Assembly: GCF_000002235.5 (NCBI RefSeq)
Contig: NW_022145613.1
Span: 12,362,429 to 12,426,428, forward strand
Direction of reading: 5' to 3'
Length of the DNA: 64,000 nucleotides
Source: Strongylocentrotus purpuratus
Taxonomy: Eukaryota; Echinodermata; Echinoidea; Camarodonta; Strongylocentrotidae
The notes beneath the pieces were generated by a model. The model was not told the origin of the DNA and made no database searches. It was given only the letters and a program-made list of their open reading frames with translations. The position numbers and the translations under genes are program-made. Shown piece by piece: positions 48,980 to 60,098 of the stretch; within the stretch, counting starts at the first letter, position 1; each line of letters opens with the position of its first letter.

Positions 48980-49860
48980 ATTTATTATCAATATAATAAA
49001 CACAGAAACAATAATAATAAACAACATACTGTATTCAGAGACAGTATCCAGGCAAATAATCTTTACCCATGATAACATTGACTCATCCAATCATTCTCTA
49101 GGTAATATAAAAAGTAATTGTAATAACTCATTTTGTGACTATTAGACATTTAACCTCCTAATCCCTTTCATGTCCATCATAATAATCAAAATGACTAAAC
49201 TGCTAAATAACTACATGTATTTACAGGTTCATTCATAACGAAGTCTTTCATATGAATCTAAAATCAGCTTACTAATCAATTCCAACACCAATCATAACAA
49301 CCTAATTGAATTGGTAAAGCAACATCAAAATGCTTAAAGGACTTTTCTCTTTCCTTTTCTATTTAAAAGCACAGGTTAGATAATGAATTAATTTAGGTAA
49401 AATATCAAACATGGTTCAGACTATTTAATGCTCTGAATAAAGTAAACTCCAATTTGGGGGGAGTCTCACAAGTGGAAACAAGATGGCTACCTTGATTCTA
49501 ACAAAGTATAATAATCAGTATAATTAAATAACAGCCCTCTCCAAAAGGAGGGTGAAAAAGGAATTCTCTCCCTATGCCAGTACATGCATTTTATAACCAG
49601 GGGGAAACAAAGAACACCTTCTTCCAAAACAAAGTTATCACTCTCTCAGGGACTATTCTACTTCTCAGCCTCTTTATGGCTGAACCCTAGTCTTTACAAC
49701 GCAGAACCTATCACGTTCCCTTTCTGCATGACACACTGCATTAGAAGTAAATAGCTACTGTACAAAAGAATATATAAATACTTATCGGGTCTGATTAATC
49801 AGACTAACCTTACTAGAAGGAGATTACTGGTCTCCCCACTGTCCAACCACATGGTCGTTA
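48980..49860. other. Unassigned spacer left of foldback element
   Basis: AT-rich sequence with no recognised gene, between block Z and the 18-bp-repeat foldback. Confidence 0.45.
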
Positions 49861-50086
49861 TTATGGGCGGCCAAGAAGGCCAGAACTAATAAAATAAAAT
49901 AAACAAACAATGACAGAAATAAACAAAGATTCAGAAATAGACATGAAGATAATGCAAAAATAAAGACAACATCACAATTTAAGCCTCACTACAAAAATAA
50001 AACAACTATCGAAATAAATATAACTCAGGAATAAAGACAACCACAGAATTAAAGATGAATGCGGAAATAAAGACTAACCACAGAAA

Positions 50087-50450
50087 TAAAGACAACCACA
50101 GAAATAAATATAACTCAGGAATAAAGACAACCACAGAATTAAAGATAAATGCAGAAATAAAGACAAAACCACAGAAATAAAGACAACCACAGAAATAAAG
50201 ACACCACAGAAATAAAGACAACCACAGAAATAAAGACAACCACAGAAATAAAGACAACATAAATAAAGACAACCACAGAAATAAAGACAACCACAGAAAT
50301 TAAGACAACCACAGAAATAAAGACAACCACAGAATCAAGTATATCTGCAGAAATAAAGATAACCACAGAATTAAAGACAACTGCAGAAATAAGGACGACC
50401 ACGGAATTGAAGAAAGCTTCGGAGCCAAAGACAACCACAGAACAGAAGTT
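50087..50450 (+). repeat. 18-bp repeat, left arm
   Basis: About 20 units of ACCACAGAAATAAAGACA with variants (GAATTAAAG, GGACGACC). Frames across it are repeat artefacts. Confidence 0.9.
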
Positions 50451-50840
50451 TAGAAAGGTAGGCCTATATAACGACTGAAATTAAGTCTACTATAAAAACG
50501 ATATGCCCTCTCCGAAAATTAAACTATCAAGTAGAAATATACGATCAAAAACGCAAACAAACTGACAATAAGAGGACAAGAGAGGGTGTCCTAACGCAAA
50601 AATTAACGGAGCGCGCGCACATGCACACGGCTAGCTAGCTGTTCGATTCCACTGACCTCTATAGAGGCCAGTGTTCGATTCACGTATAGCTCGCATGTAC
50701 ACAGACTATGCCTGTAATCTATCCATGTACAGCGCTGTGAAGTTCGGATATTCATATTCACATTCAACTTGCGAAGTTGGTTGGATATTCGACATGCATA
50801 TTCGAGAAATTCGATATTTGTTATTCAAATAGTCTGACGG

Positions 50841-51186
50841 CTTTAGCGGGGCAGGCAGCTATTCCAAAGGTCTAACACGGTCAGGGCAACCCAAACTACT
50901 TCGCTGCCCTGGCCCATGGGGTTTAAGGGTGTGCAATTCAAGACTATTCACGGGCAAGGAATTACAAAAAGAAAGAAATATACTCCATGAGTATAGAGGG
51001 CTATAGGAAATGCATCATTTCTTTAGCGGGGCAGGCAGCTAACCAAAAGGGTCAAGTACAATCCGGGCAACCAAGAAATACTTCGCTTGTCCTGGCCCAT
51101 AATAGGATGTCGAAATCTAGGCTATTCGTGGGCAAGCAATTAAAAACAATTGAAATATACTCCAATGGTATAGAGGGCTATAGAAA
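50841..51186 (+). repeat. 180-bp direct repeat
   Basis: CTTTAGCGGGGCAGGCAGCT begins copies at 50841 and 51021, with a third partial copy at 51652. The first copy is part of the foldback left arm; the second lies just inside. Confidence 0.8.
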
Positions 51187-51196
51187 ATGGCTCAAG

Positions 51197-51642
51197 CCCG
51201 GTGGGGTTACTCAATGTGACTTCCGGACCGCATGACCGTTACCAAAATCGCGGAAAAAGGGGTCAATTTCAAGCAATGTCCGCGGACAAAATATTCCTCG
51301 AAATAAAGAAATAGGGGTGCACAGGTGTCCCCGAAATTGATAAATAGGGAAAAGGGAAAAGGGAAAGAGAAAACCGGGAAGGGAAAAGAGAAAACCGGGA
51401 AGAAAAATTCTCGGAGCCGAGTCTTGCCCTTAAAATAATGGTAAAATAGGGGTAAATTTGCGAAAGTGTCCTTACAATCTTATAAATAGGGGTATTCCAA
51501 AGTACGATTTTGTCCTTGTTTTGACGTAAAAAAGGGGTTTAATTTCACAAAATGTCCTTGAAATTGACTGCAAAAGGGGGTTATATGCATTGGTGGTAAC
51601 GGTCATACGTGTCACTCTTTGCAGGGGAGTGACCCCACCGGG
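51197..51642. mobile_element. MITE with 8-bp duplication GGCTCAAG nested in the foldback
   Basis: GGCTCAAG at 51189-51196 and 51643-51650. The ends CCCGGTGGGGTTACTC and its near inverse enclose 446 bp. Words GACCGCATGACCGTTACC and GGTAACGGTCATACG mirror each other. Same family style as 16129 and 28739. Confidence 0.88.
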
Positions 51643-52189
51643 GGCTCAAGGCTTTAACAGGGCAGGCAGCTAGCCCAAAGGGTCAAGTAATATTCGGGCA
51701 ACCGAAGCTTTTACATTTCATTAAATCATGGAGAAAGAAGACGATTCGTTGTACCGTTCTCGACTTGAATCCTTGTCTAAATTCAGTTCCCCCATCTCCT
51801 CCGCGAAGCGTGGAAGATTTTGTAATCATATTTTTTGATACTTTTTTTTGTTGTGACACTCTGGCAGTTAACTTTTTTTTCTTTCTTGCTCTCTTTAATA
51901 TACTTTTTCAAAAAAGCGGAGGGGGAGGGAGCTCGAGGCTCCCGATCCCCGTCGTTCCGCAGGGCCTGACATGTAGGCATCTCAAGAAGCATTTTCTGCC
52001 TGGCTGTTCATTTAGGAATTTGTCATTTTACAACAAACGCATAAAAAGTATAATTTACTAAAAATCTCGGAAATTATGTCATTTCAGCATTATGTGTAAA
52101 CCACCGTTATGGAATTAGAAATAACCACGTTTGAATTTTATTTCCCCCGAGCCCCCTCCCTGATCAGTACGCCAGTGCCCCCCTGTCCG

Positions 52190-52850
52190 ATCTACACTTT
52201 GTGGCAACTGATCTCCCCACCTTTCTTCTTTCTCTTTTTTTTCCTTTCCCTTTCTCCCCTCTTTCCCTTTCCCTTCCCTTCCTTCTCCCTCTTTCAGGTT
52301 CGCTTGGGGGGGGGGGGGCAAGGTCCTTTCGGCCCCTACCCTTCTCCACACGTTGCTGGCGGGATTAATCGCAACTGATCTATCTCCCCTTCTTTTCACC
52401 CTTTTTTTTCTTCTTCCTCTTTTTTGGTCCCTTTTAGCTCTCCTTTTCCTTCCTTCTCTCTCTTTTTTTAACAGGGGCGGGGGAGGCAAGGGCCTTTTGC
52501 ACCACCCCCATCTCGATCAGCAACTTGTTGGCGGGAAAATTGCAACTGATATCCCCCTTCTTTTCTTCTGCTTCCTCAATTTTCCTTCCCTTTATCTCCT
52601 CTTTTCCTTTTTCTTTCCATTTCCTTCCTCCTTTCTTATTTTTTTTATTAGAGGGAGGCAAAGCCCTTTCGCCCCCCCCCATCTCCTTCTTCCCCCTTTT
52701 CTTTTCTTCTTCCTCTTCTTTCTTTCCCTCTCTCTCCTCTTTCCCTTTCCCTTCTTTTCCTTCTCTCTCTCTCTCCCTCACTCTCTCTATCCTTTTTTTG
52801 CGGAGGGGGGGGGGGGGGGGGGCGGGCAAGGCCCGCTCGCGCCTGCATCA
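52190..52850. repeat. Tandem polypyrimidine/G-run units
   Basis: Three to four units of ~150-200 bp, each a C/T-only stretch followed by a G-run, GGCAAGGSCC-like text and a CAACTGATMTCCCC restart. Similar units lie at 62500-62845. Open frames here are low-complexity. Confidence 0.75.
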
Positions 52851-53589
52851 ACCTATTATATACTAACGTTAGTCCTTAATAATGGATCTAGAAGATTGCT
52901 TTACCTTGTTTGAGTGACTGGTAAACATGTTTTTCTCAATTAATTGGTCTAACCGTGAAAACCGTCTAATTTTACTTTCGATTTTCAGTTACGACCTAAA
53001 ATAGGCCTAAGGCCAAGGGCTGTACTCTACATTTCAAAAACAAAATTAACGTTAACATTAGAATTATCTTAAAATGTTGTTTCTCTGTTATAGAAGTGGG
53101 AAAGGAAAACCTTTTTTCTCAAAAAAAACAGGGGGTGGCGGGCCCCCCGGCCACCCCCCCCCCCCAACCCCCTGTATCCGCCACTTCTCTATACTCGTGG
53201 AGTATATTTCATGTTTTTGGGAATTCCTTGCCCGTGAATAGTATTGAATTGCACACCCTTAATCCCCATGGGCCAGGGCAAGCGAAGTATTTTGGGTTGC
53301 AGGCTGACCGTACGAGACATGTGGGGCTAGCATATGAATGTCGAATATCCATCCGACTTCATAGCGCTGTACATGGATAGATTAGAGGCATAGTCTGCGT
53401 ACAGCTAGCTAGCCGTGTGCATGTGCGCCCGCTCCGTTAATTTTTGCGTTAGGACACCCTCTCTTGTCCTCTTATTGTCAGTTTGTTTGCGTTTTTGATC
53501 GTATATTTCTACTTGATAGTTTAATTTTCGGAGCGGGCATATCGTTTTTATAGTAGACTTAATTTCAGTCGTTATATAGGCCTACCTTT

Positions 53590-54060
53590 CTAAACTTCTG
53601 TTCTGTGGTTGTCTTTGTCTCCGAAGCTTTCTTCAAATCCGTGGTCATCCTTATTTCTGCAGTTGTCTTTAATTCTGTGGTTATCTTTATTTCTGCAGAT
53701 ATCTTTAATTCTGTGGTTGTCTTTATTTCTGTGCTTGTCTTTATTTCTGTGGTTGTCTTTATTTCCGTGGTCATCCTTATTTCTGCAGTTGTCTTTAATT
53801 CTGTGGTTATCTTTATTTCTGCAGATATCTTTAATTCTGTGGTTGTCTTTATTTCTGTGCTTGTCTTTATTTCTGTGGTTGTCTTTATTTCCGTGGTTGT
53901 CTTTATTTTCTGTGGTTGTCTTTATTTCTGTGGTTGTCTTTATTTCTGTGGTTGTCTTTATTTCTGTGGCTGTCTTTATTTCTGTGGTTGTCTTTATTTC
54001 CGCATTCATCTTTAATTCTGTGGTTGTCTTTATTCCTGAGTTATATTTATTTCGATAGTT
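53590..54060 (-). repeat. 18-bp repeat, right arm
   Basis: Inverse of the left-arm array (TGTCTTTATTTCTGTGGT), about 25 units, including a ~125-bp higher-order duplication (53640-53765 and 53765-53890). Confidence 0.9.
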
Positions 54061-54481
54061 GTTTTATTTTTGTAGTGAGGCTTAAATTGTGATGTTGTCT
54101 TTATTTTTGCATTATCTTCATGTCTATTTCTGAATCTTTGTTTATTTCTGTAATTGTTTGTTTATTTTATTTTATTAGTTCTGGCCTTCTTGGCCGCCCA
54201 TACGTTATCTCTCTCTAATCTCTCTCTCTGCCAGCCCAAGAGTTTATGTGGACCTATGCCCTGTTTACATCTGATATATTTACATCTTTAACACACTGGC
54301 AATGCTCACTAGTACTCTTGACAATAACTATGGGTTCGTTCACATAATCTCCAAATGGCTATAGCCACTTTCACATTCAATGTCAACTTGGTGACACAAC
54401 ACACACTATCATGGTCCAGGACCTATTCACATCTAAATCATCATCCGCTTTAAGTTTGCCTATACTTATATGGCTCGGTGT

Positions 54482-54812
54482 AAAAATGTCAGAGGTAAAA
54501 ATGTCAGAGGTAAAAATGTCGGAGGTAAAAATGTCGGAGGTAAAAATGTCAGAGGTAAAAATGTCAGAGGTAAAAATGTCAGAGGTAAAAATGTCAGAGG
54601 TAAAAATGTCAGAGGTAAAAATGTCAGAGGAAAAAATGTCAGAGGTAAAAATGTCAGAGGTAAAAATGTCAGAGGTAAAAATGTCAGAGGAAAAAATGTC
54701 AGAGGTAAAAATGTCAGAGGTAAAATGTCAGAGGTAAAAATGTCAGAGGAAAAAATGTCAGAGGTAAAAATGTCAGAGGTAAAAATTTCAGAGGTAAAAA
54801 TGTCAGAGGTAT
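54482..54812 (+). repeat. 15-bp minisatellite ATGTCAGAGGTAAAA, left arm
   Basis: About 22 units; variants are GTCGGAGG near the outer end and AGGAAAAAATG. The Met-Ser-Glu-Val-Lys frames are artefacts of the period. Confidence 0.92.
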
Positions 54813-55135
54813 AAAATAAAAACAAAAGCATGTGACAAGTTTGTTATGGTTACACCCGGGTTATATATTTGGCTTATCGAAAAAGAACAGCGAGGGATAT
54901 TCTGCAGTCGTTATTTCACCGCTGCTTTATTTTCCACTTTCCCAGTTTAAATTACTTACCTTTCGGCCCCAAATTGTGACCTTTTTTACCCGATTATTGC
55001 CGAAGGAAGACGGGGGGGGGGGGGGGGGAGGGTATTCTTCTTCTGGGGCACGGTGACCCGGCTGCTCTCCCCTTCTTCTTATATATATGCTTTGCTTTTT
55101 ATCCTTCCGAACAGTGGTCAATGCCTAGGCAGAGC

Positions 55136-55493
55136 AGGCAGACTAATGGGACATGGTTTCTACCCCGAGTTTCGCGCCTTGCAAGCAATCATCAGGCAAC
55201 TGATAGCATTTATAAAAGTACATGATTATCCTACAACCTTGGTACAAATACCCCTACAATAGGACTTAACTAATAAAATACAATTAGAATTACTCATGGG
55301 TAATTCTTTTCATTGTATTCAGGTATTGTATTAGTCTTATTGTATTGTATTGTATTAGTTAAGTCTTACTTTGAGCATACTTGTACCAAGGTTGTAGAGG
55401 AATCATGTACTTTGAAGAGTGCAGTTGTCTGATGATTTCTTGCAAGGCATGAAACTCGAAGATGCAACCATGCATGTCCCATTAGTCTGCCTT
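55136..55493. mobile_element. Hairpin MITE nested in the foldback
   Basis: GGCAGACTAATGGGACATG at the left pairs with CATGTCCCATTAGTCTGCC at the right, and the arms continue ~150 bp with mismatches (CCTTGCAAG, TACAACCTTGGTACAA, GACTTAACTAATA). Almost the whole element is one imperfect hairpin. Confidence 0.82.
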
Positions 55494-55499
55494 ATTCAA

Positions 55500-57550
55500 T
55501 ATTTATATACCGGTATATTATGCTTTTGTATAAGCAAATGGTACTGGTACACTGAGCAAACTTCTGGGGAAAAAGATTTCTAAAATCGAGAAGTTTGGCC
55601 ATGTTTTATAGGCTGAGTTGTCGCTCCATGTTGTAATCATTAAATAAAAAGAAAAGTCAGTACAGCCCCCAAAATAGGGTCAGATATCTATGAACACCCC
55701 CCCCCCCACTTCTCCTTCACTTTTGAAGGATTGTTGGACATTTCAACTTCGTGGCAATGACTATTATTATATGTAATTCCCAATAAATGCATATTTCCGA
55801 CAATTCCACTTTCTTGTGGGCTTGGTATTTAAATACTCTGAAACAAAGCAAAAAGCCATGTTATCAATGCTAACCGCACCATCACATTCCCGAAGTGCGC
55901 GCGTTGCAATAAAATATTGTCGATTACTATTGCGGTATTAGTCTGGGAGAAAATCAATAATTAAGCAGCTTTGTTACTCCGATACAAAGCAGAAAGCCGC
56001 CCATGTTACATCAATTAAAGAGAAGGTTGAGTTCTGGGGAAAGGTGAACAATAATGTGTAAGCGTTTGTTATCATTCTTATTATGCAAGTGTGGAAGAAC
56101 ATCAAAGAAACAAGTTATTCCCTTAAAATCTATTTCAAATGACTTCATATCCCAGATATGACAAGTAACAGCTTTAAAATGAGGCCCGATTTATATGCCA
56201 TATGTTTGTTTAGTCCCATATCAATATCTTTCTGTGTACAGTGCTTGTTACTTTACCAAGACTGGGCCAAAGTTTTTATCTTTTGCAGTTTTACAAACAT
56301 TATAACAAACAAATCATTGCAAATTTAACACATGCCAAAAGAGCAGTGGCGGAACAAGGGAGGGGGGGGGGGGGGGGGGCTACAGTAAGGCTGGCTGTAA
56401 CTAATCGAAAACCTCAACCAGGAGGGTTGACAAAGTAAGCATAGCTTGATAGCATGACTACCCTCAATGGATACATAATAATACAAATATGGAGGAAACA
56501 ATATTGGTAAAAAGGGAAAAAAGAAAGAGGGGTGTAAATTGGGTTATATTCAACGAATAGTTAATGGAGTAAACAATTTTCTTTTTTTGAGGGGGGGGGG
56601 GGGGGGTAGTACTATAGGACTGTTGTGCCCGGTATCTCAGAATGTTTCTGTGCGAGTTCGTAGGTTTGTCAATGCATGCTCCGATTATCATTCAAATAAT
56701 TGCCTCCAGGATTGTTATATTTCCGGCCCGTTTGCGTTCTTCGGATTTAATAAAGATGTCGAGTGAAAGAGTTAAAGATCGAAACAGCACAAATGTGAGA
56801 GTTATGTAAGTTACGAGGCCGATGAGTATTGCGGGCCGGAAAGCTCAACTCTGGAGGTTAAGTTCGCAAAATTAATAAAGTTCCTTTCGACATGGGTGTG
56901 TATGGTGCCGGGGATTAATTTGACGCAATGCATCGTAGTGACACGCCTGGGGATGAGCTTCTGAATCGAGACGGTCTTTTACTTTTTGGAGCGGGTTTTT
57001 AGTTTTCGGAGCGACTTCTTCATTTTCTTATTCTTACTCCACTTCCTTTGCCGCCATGAGGTGCTAAAGCTTTAGCAGAGTTCGGGGCGCCCAGCCCATA
57101 TATGTAACTTTTCGTGATTCCTCGTGATTATATGTAATTATTTGTACTAAATGCACTACTCACTTTAACTCTTAATTGACTTTTGTCGAGAACTTTCATT
57201 TCTTCGTTTGGACTCTGTTCGTCTCTGGAACGTTACACGGGCTAGGTTGTAGGCTCCCACCGCCAAACCGGTCCGTTTCACAAACATTAACACATCAACC
57301 AATTCAAAATATCAAAACATGTTAGACATTCATACATATATATGCAAGCTTGATCACAAAAAAAAAATTCAAAATCTATTTTCCACATTTTATTATCCTC
57401 AGGACATGTACCAAATACAACACACAGCCATTTATAAAATTTACATTATGGAAGAAAGGAATATAATAGACTAGCCCATGCAGTAGCTGTACGTCTCGAC
57501 ATTCTGTGTGATAAAAGTGCTGAGATATTATGACGGCACTCATTTATTTT
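55500..57550. other. Foldback interior without recognised gene
   Basis: Contains a CAGTGGCGGAACAAGG hAT-like end at 56344 followed by a G-run, and another G-run at 56590. No convincing coding region. Confidence 0.45.
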
Positions 57551-57555
57551 GCTTG

Positions 57556-57890
57556 TACTTCTGACATTTTTTCCTCTGACATTTTTACCTTTGACATTTT
57601 TACCTCTGACATTTTTACCTCAGACATTTTTACCTCTGACATTTTTACCTCTGACATTTTTACCTCTGACATTTTTTCCTCTGACATTTTTACCTCTGAC
57701 ATTTTTTCCTCTGACATTTTTTCCTCTGACATTTTTACCTCTGACATTTTTACCTCTGACATTTTTTCCTCTGACATTTTTACCTCAGACATTTTTACCT
57801 CTGACATTTTTACCTCTGACATTTTTCCCTCTGACATTTTTACCTCTGACATTTTTACCTCTGACATTTTTTCCTCTGACATTTTTACCT
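57556..57890 (-). repeat. 15-bp minisatellite, right arm
   Basis: Inverse of the left arm (CCTCTGACATTTTTA), about 22 units, with AAAAAATG and CAGACA variants. Confidence 0.92.
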
Positions 57891-58228
57891 GGCACCACTT
57901 ATATAGCTGTATATCGATATGTACATTTCCAGCATTAATGTATCCAAACTACTCAAATCATTCTATATGCTATACTGCATTACCTTTATGATTACCAACT
58001 AGCTTTAGTTTGTAATAACATTGATTTTGACACAGATGTAATAGATTCTATCCAAAATACCAACTGAAGCACTCATCCAACTCTCACATATCCATCTCCC
58101 AAAACGCATCCTATTATCCAGAATTATATGCATGGTATATAAAAGCAACTTGTAATTAAATGAGTGTAATATCATAATATTATACAAAATAACAAAATAT
58201 AAAAAGGTAGGAATATATTGTCTTACCT

Positions 58229-58297
58229 AAAATAAAAGAACACGAGGAGAAACAATAGATGGTTGTGATGCTATAGTGTCAAGACGTGGAATGGCAC
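58229..58297 (+). repeat. Duplicated block Z, right copy
   Basis: Identical to 48908-48978. The sequence after it diverges (GGGCATCACAATCACTC). Confidence 0.85.
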
Positions 58298-58590
58298 ATG
58301 GGCATCACAATCACTCATTTGGTCCCTCCTCACATGGTATCCTGGACTCTTCCATTCTTTGGGCGGGGTTTGTGTGTCCTCTAAGCTGGAAAGGGGCAAA
58401 TGCTTTCCCACTTCGATTGCATAATATACTGACTGATCTATACTGTACTTACAGTAGCTTTCTATCAGAGACATAGAGTCTCTACCCAAAGTAAAGATAC
58501 AGTATTGATACAGTATTGATACAATATATTAAAAAAAGGGGGGGGGGGGTACAAATTTCTACAAAATTATTCTTTTGCAGGGATCACAAT

Positions 58591-58850
58591 GAAATAGAGT
58601 CGAGATGGTGAAAGTATGAAATAGAGTCGAGATGTTGAAAGTATGGAAATAGAGTCGAGATGGTGAAAGTATGGAAATAGAGTCGAGATTAATGAAAGTA
58701 TGGAATAAAGTCGAGATGGTGAACGTGTGAAATAGAGTCGAAATGGTGAAAGTGTGAAATAGAGTCGAGATGTTGAAAGTATGGAAATAGAGTCGAGATT
58801 GAAATAGAGTCGAGATGGTGAAAGTATGAAATAGAGTTACGGAGTTAATA
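58591..58850 (+). repeat. 27-28-bp minisatellite
   Basis: About nine units of GAAATAGAGTCGAGATGGTG plus AAAGTAT. A single related unit is at 48857-48884. Confidence 0.9.
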
Positions 58851-59024
58851 ATAGAGTGTTAAACCTCAACAAGAGAGTGGTGCTCTAGAAAACTTGTGAT
58901 TTAGCATAGAGATGAATGATCCGTCAAATGCGTTGTGGATATAACGATACGGCGTTACGGCGTTATATACGGCGTTACGGCATGTTACGACGCTAAACTA
59001 CGGATTTACGGCGTGTATGTTTGC

Positions 59025-59172
59025 TGTACAATTGTGTTAACTTTTGTTTACCGATGAAAAAATACAATAATGTGACTTGGGTTCTATTTCTCTAGTTAAA
59101 ATGTTTTGTATATTTTATCTCTGTTCTCTAGTAACATGACTAAATTGCAATTGTTATCTGTGTATTCAAATC
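59025..59172 (+). repeat. Duplicate of sequence downstream of the 186-codon frame
   Basis: TGACTTGGGTTCTATTTCTC and ~140 surrounding bp match 48380-48538. The left copy is interrupted by the 48539-48705 MITE, the right is not. Confidence 0.85.
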
Positions 59173-59207
59173 TATTTTGATGATGTTTTGAGAGAGTCCA
59201 AACATAA

Positions 59208-59409
59208 CCCTGAACTATAAGTATCAAAGTGTTGTGTGAAAGTCCAAAGAACTCGACGGTACGAACAGGCGGAATAAAACGAGCTTCATTTGTCGAAAGG
59301 CTGTTGAGAGGTTCATAAACTCAATACACGATCAATAAGAAACAACGGTTCTATTGTTGAAAAGAGGTAATTCAAATACAAAAGAAACTAGAGCTATACA
59401 AAGTCAATA
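59208..59409 (+). repeat. 200-bp direct repeat, copy 1
   Basis: CTATAAGTATCAAAGTGTTG through CTATACAAAGTCAAT recurs at 59896-60098 with only a few differences. Purpose unknown. The ~490 bp between carry a GAGCCCCCGTGAG hairpin. Confidence 0.85.
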
Positions 59410-59809
59410 TGTTTTACATTGAATGGAACGTCTCAACTCAGTAAGCATGGCTGAGATTTGTAAAAGTTGTTTTTACAAAGAAGATTCGGGTGAATAGCAG
59501 TGCTTATTCAAACAAATATTCGCATCAATTTGAATCACAATCATTTTTGTCGCTTAATCCCTATTAATGACCTTGTTTTCTTTCTCGTTTGCAAGGGGAG
59601 AAGAAGATATGTCACGTTAAAGACATCATAAAGGTCAGTGTTGTATGCGTATATATTATATCACAGACCAGTAACAGCTATGTAGCTTGTAAATTTGTAA
59701 GAGGGAAAATGTTGATGGGAATGATAATGATGAAATAGCACATAATTGAGGAGTATCATAGGTACCAATTCAATGGATATTTGTATAAAAAAGAGTCCCC
59801 GTCAGAACT

Positions 59810-59847
59810 AAAAGAGCCCCCGTGAGAAGGCTCACGGGGGCTCTTTT
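59810..59847. repeat. Perfect 17-bp-arm hairpin
   Basis: AAAAGAGCCCCCGTGAG, loop AAGG, then the exact inverse. Partial copies (GAGTCCCCGTC, GAGCCCCCGTGG) flank it at 59793 and 59866. No terminator role is implied in a eukaryote. Confidence 0.85.
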
Positions 59848-59895
59848 TTTTGGGGGGGGGGGGGAAGAGCCCCCGTGGACAAAAAATTAATTTGA

Positions 59896-60098
59896 GCCCT
59901 GACTATAAGTATCAAAGTGTTGTGTGAAAGTCCAAAGAACTCGACGGTACGAACAGGGCGGAATAAAACGAGCTTCATTTGTCGAAAGGCTGTTGAGAGG
60001 TTCATAAACTCAATACACGATCAATAAGAAACACCGGTTCTATTGTTGAAAAGAGGTAATTCAAATACAAAAGAAACTAGACCTATACAAAGTCAATA
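59896..60098 (+). repeat. 200-bp direct repeat, copy 2
   Basis: Second copy of 59208-59409; differences include one extra G in the AACAGGGCGG word. Confidence 0.85.

Larger units (their letters stand above)
49862..54202. mobile_element. Foldback element with ~1-kb inverted ends made of 18-bp repeats
   Basis: TATGGGCGGCCAAGAAGGCC at 49862 is exactly inverted at 54183-54202, and CGTTAT flanks both sides (49856-49861, 54203-54208). The arms (49862 to ~50999 and ~53187 to 54202) are inverted copies, mostly of the 18-bp unit ACCACAGAAATAAAGACA, plus a shared inner part down to CTCTATACTC. The 2.2-kb middle holds a 180-bp direct repeat, a nested MITE and polypyrimidine tracts, and no transposase frame. 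The structure resembles Drosophila foldback or Galileo elements; the superfamily is unknown. Confidence 0.88.
54472..57896. mobile_element. Foldback element with ends made of a 15-bp repeat
   Basis: Eight-base duplication ACTTATAT at 54464-54471 and 57897-57904. The ends, GG.. followed by TAAAAATGTCAGAGG, are inverted, and each arm is ~330 bp of tandem ATGTCAGAGGTAAAA. The 2.7-kb interior has a nested hairpin MITE (55136-55493) and a hAT-like left end at 56344, but no recognisable transposase. The 8-bp duplication fits hAT, P or Merlin types without deciding between them. Confidence 0.9.

Noticed and set aside
52115-52913. Pro/Lys/Arg- or Phe/Ser-rich frames in polypyrimidine tracts (also 18705-19217, 38873-39395, 62496-62917)
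   Set aside because: Low-complexity composition follows from C/T-only DNA; no domains.
53590-54058. Hydrophobic VVFISVVVFIS-like frames (also 50006-50438), resembling a membrane protein
   Set aside because: Translation of the 18-bp ACAGAAATAAAGACAACC repeat on the reverse strand; hydrophobicity is accidental.
54411-54831. MSEVK-type and TSDIF-type frames in the foldback arms (also 57530-57991)
   Set aside because: Products of the 15-bp tandem repeat on either strand; same explanation.
59810-59847. Rho-independent terminator-like hairpin with T-run
   Set aside because: The sequence is eukaryotic nuclear DNA; the hairpin is better seen as repeat structure.
59208-60098. A short LTR-type element from the 200-bp direct repeats
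   Set aside because: No TG/CA ends, primer site, polypurine tract or target duplication seen.
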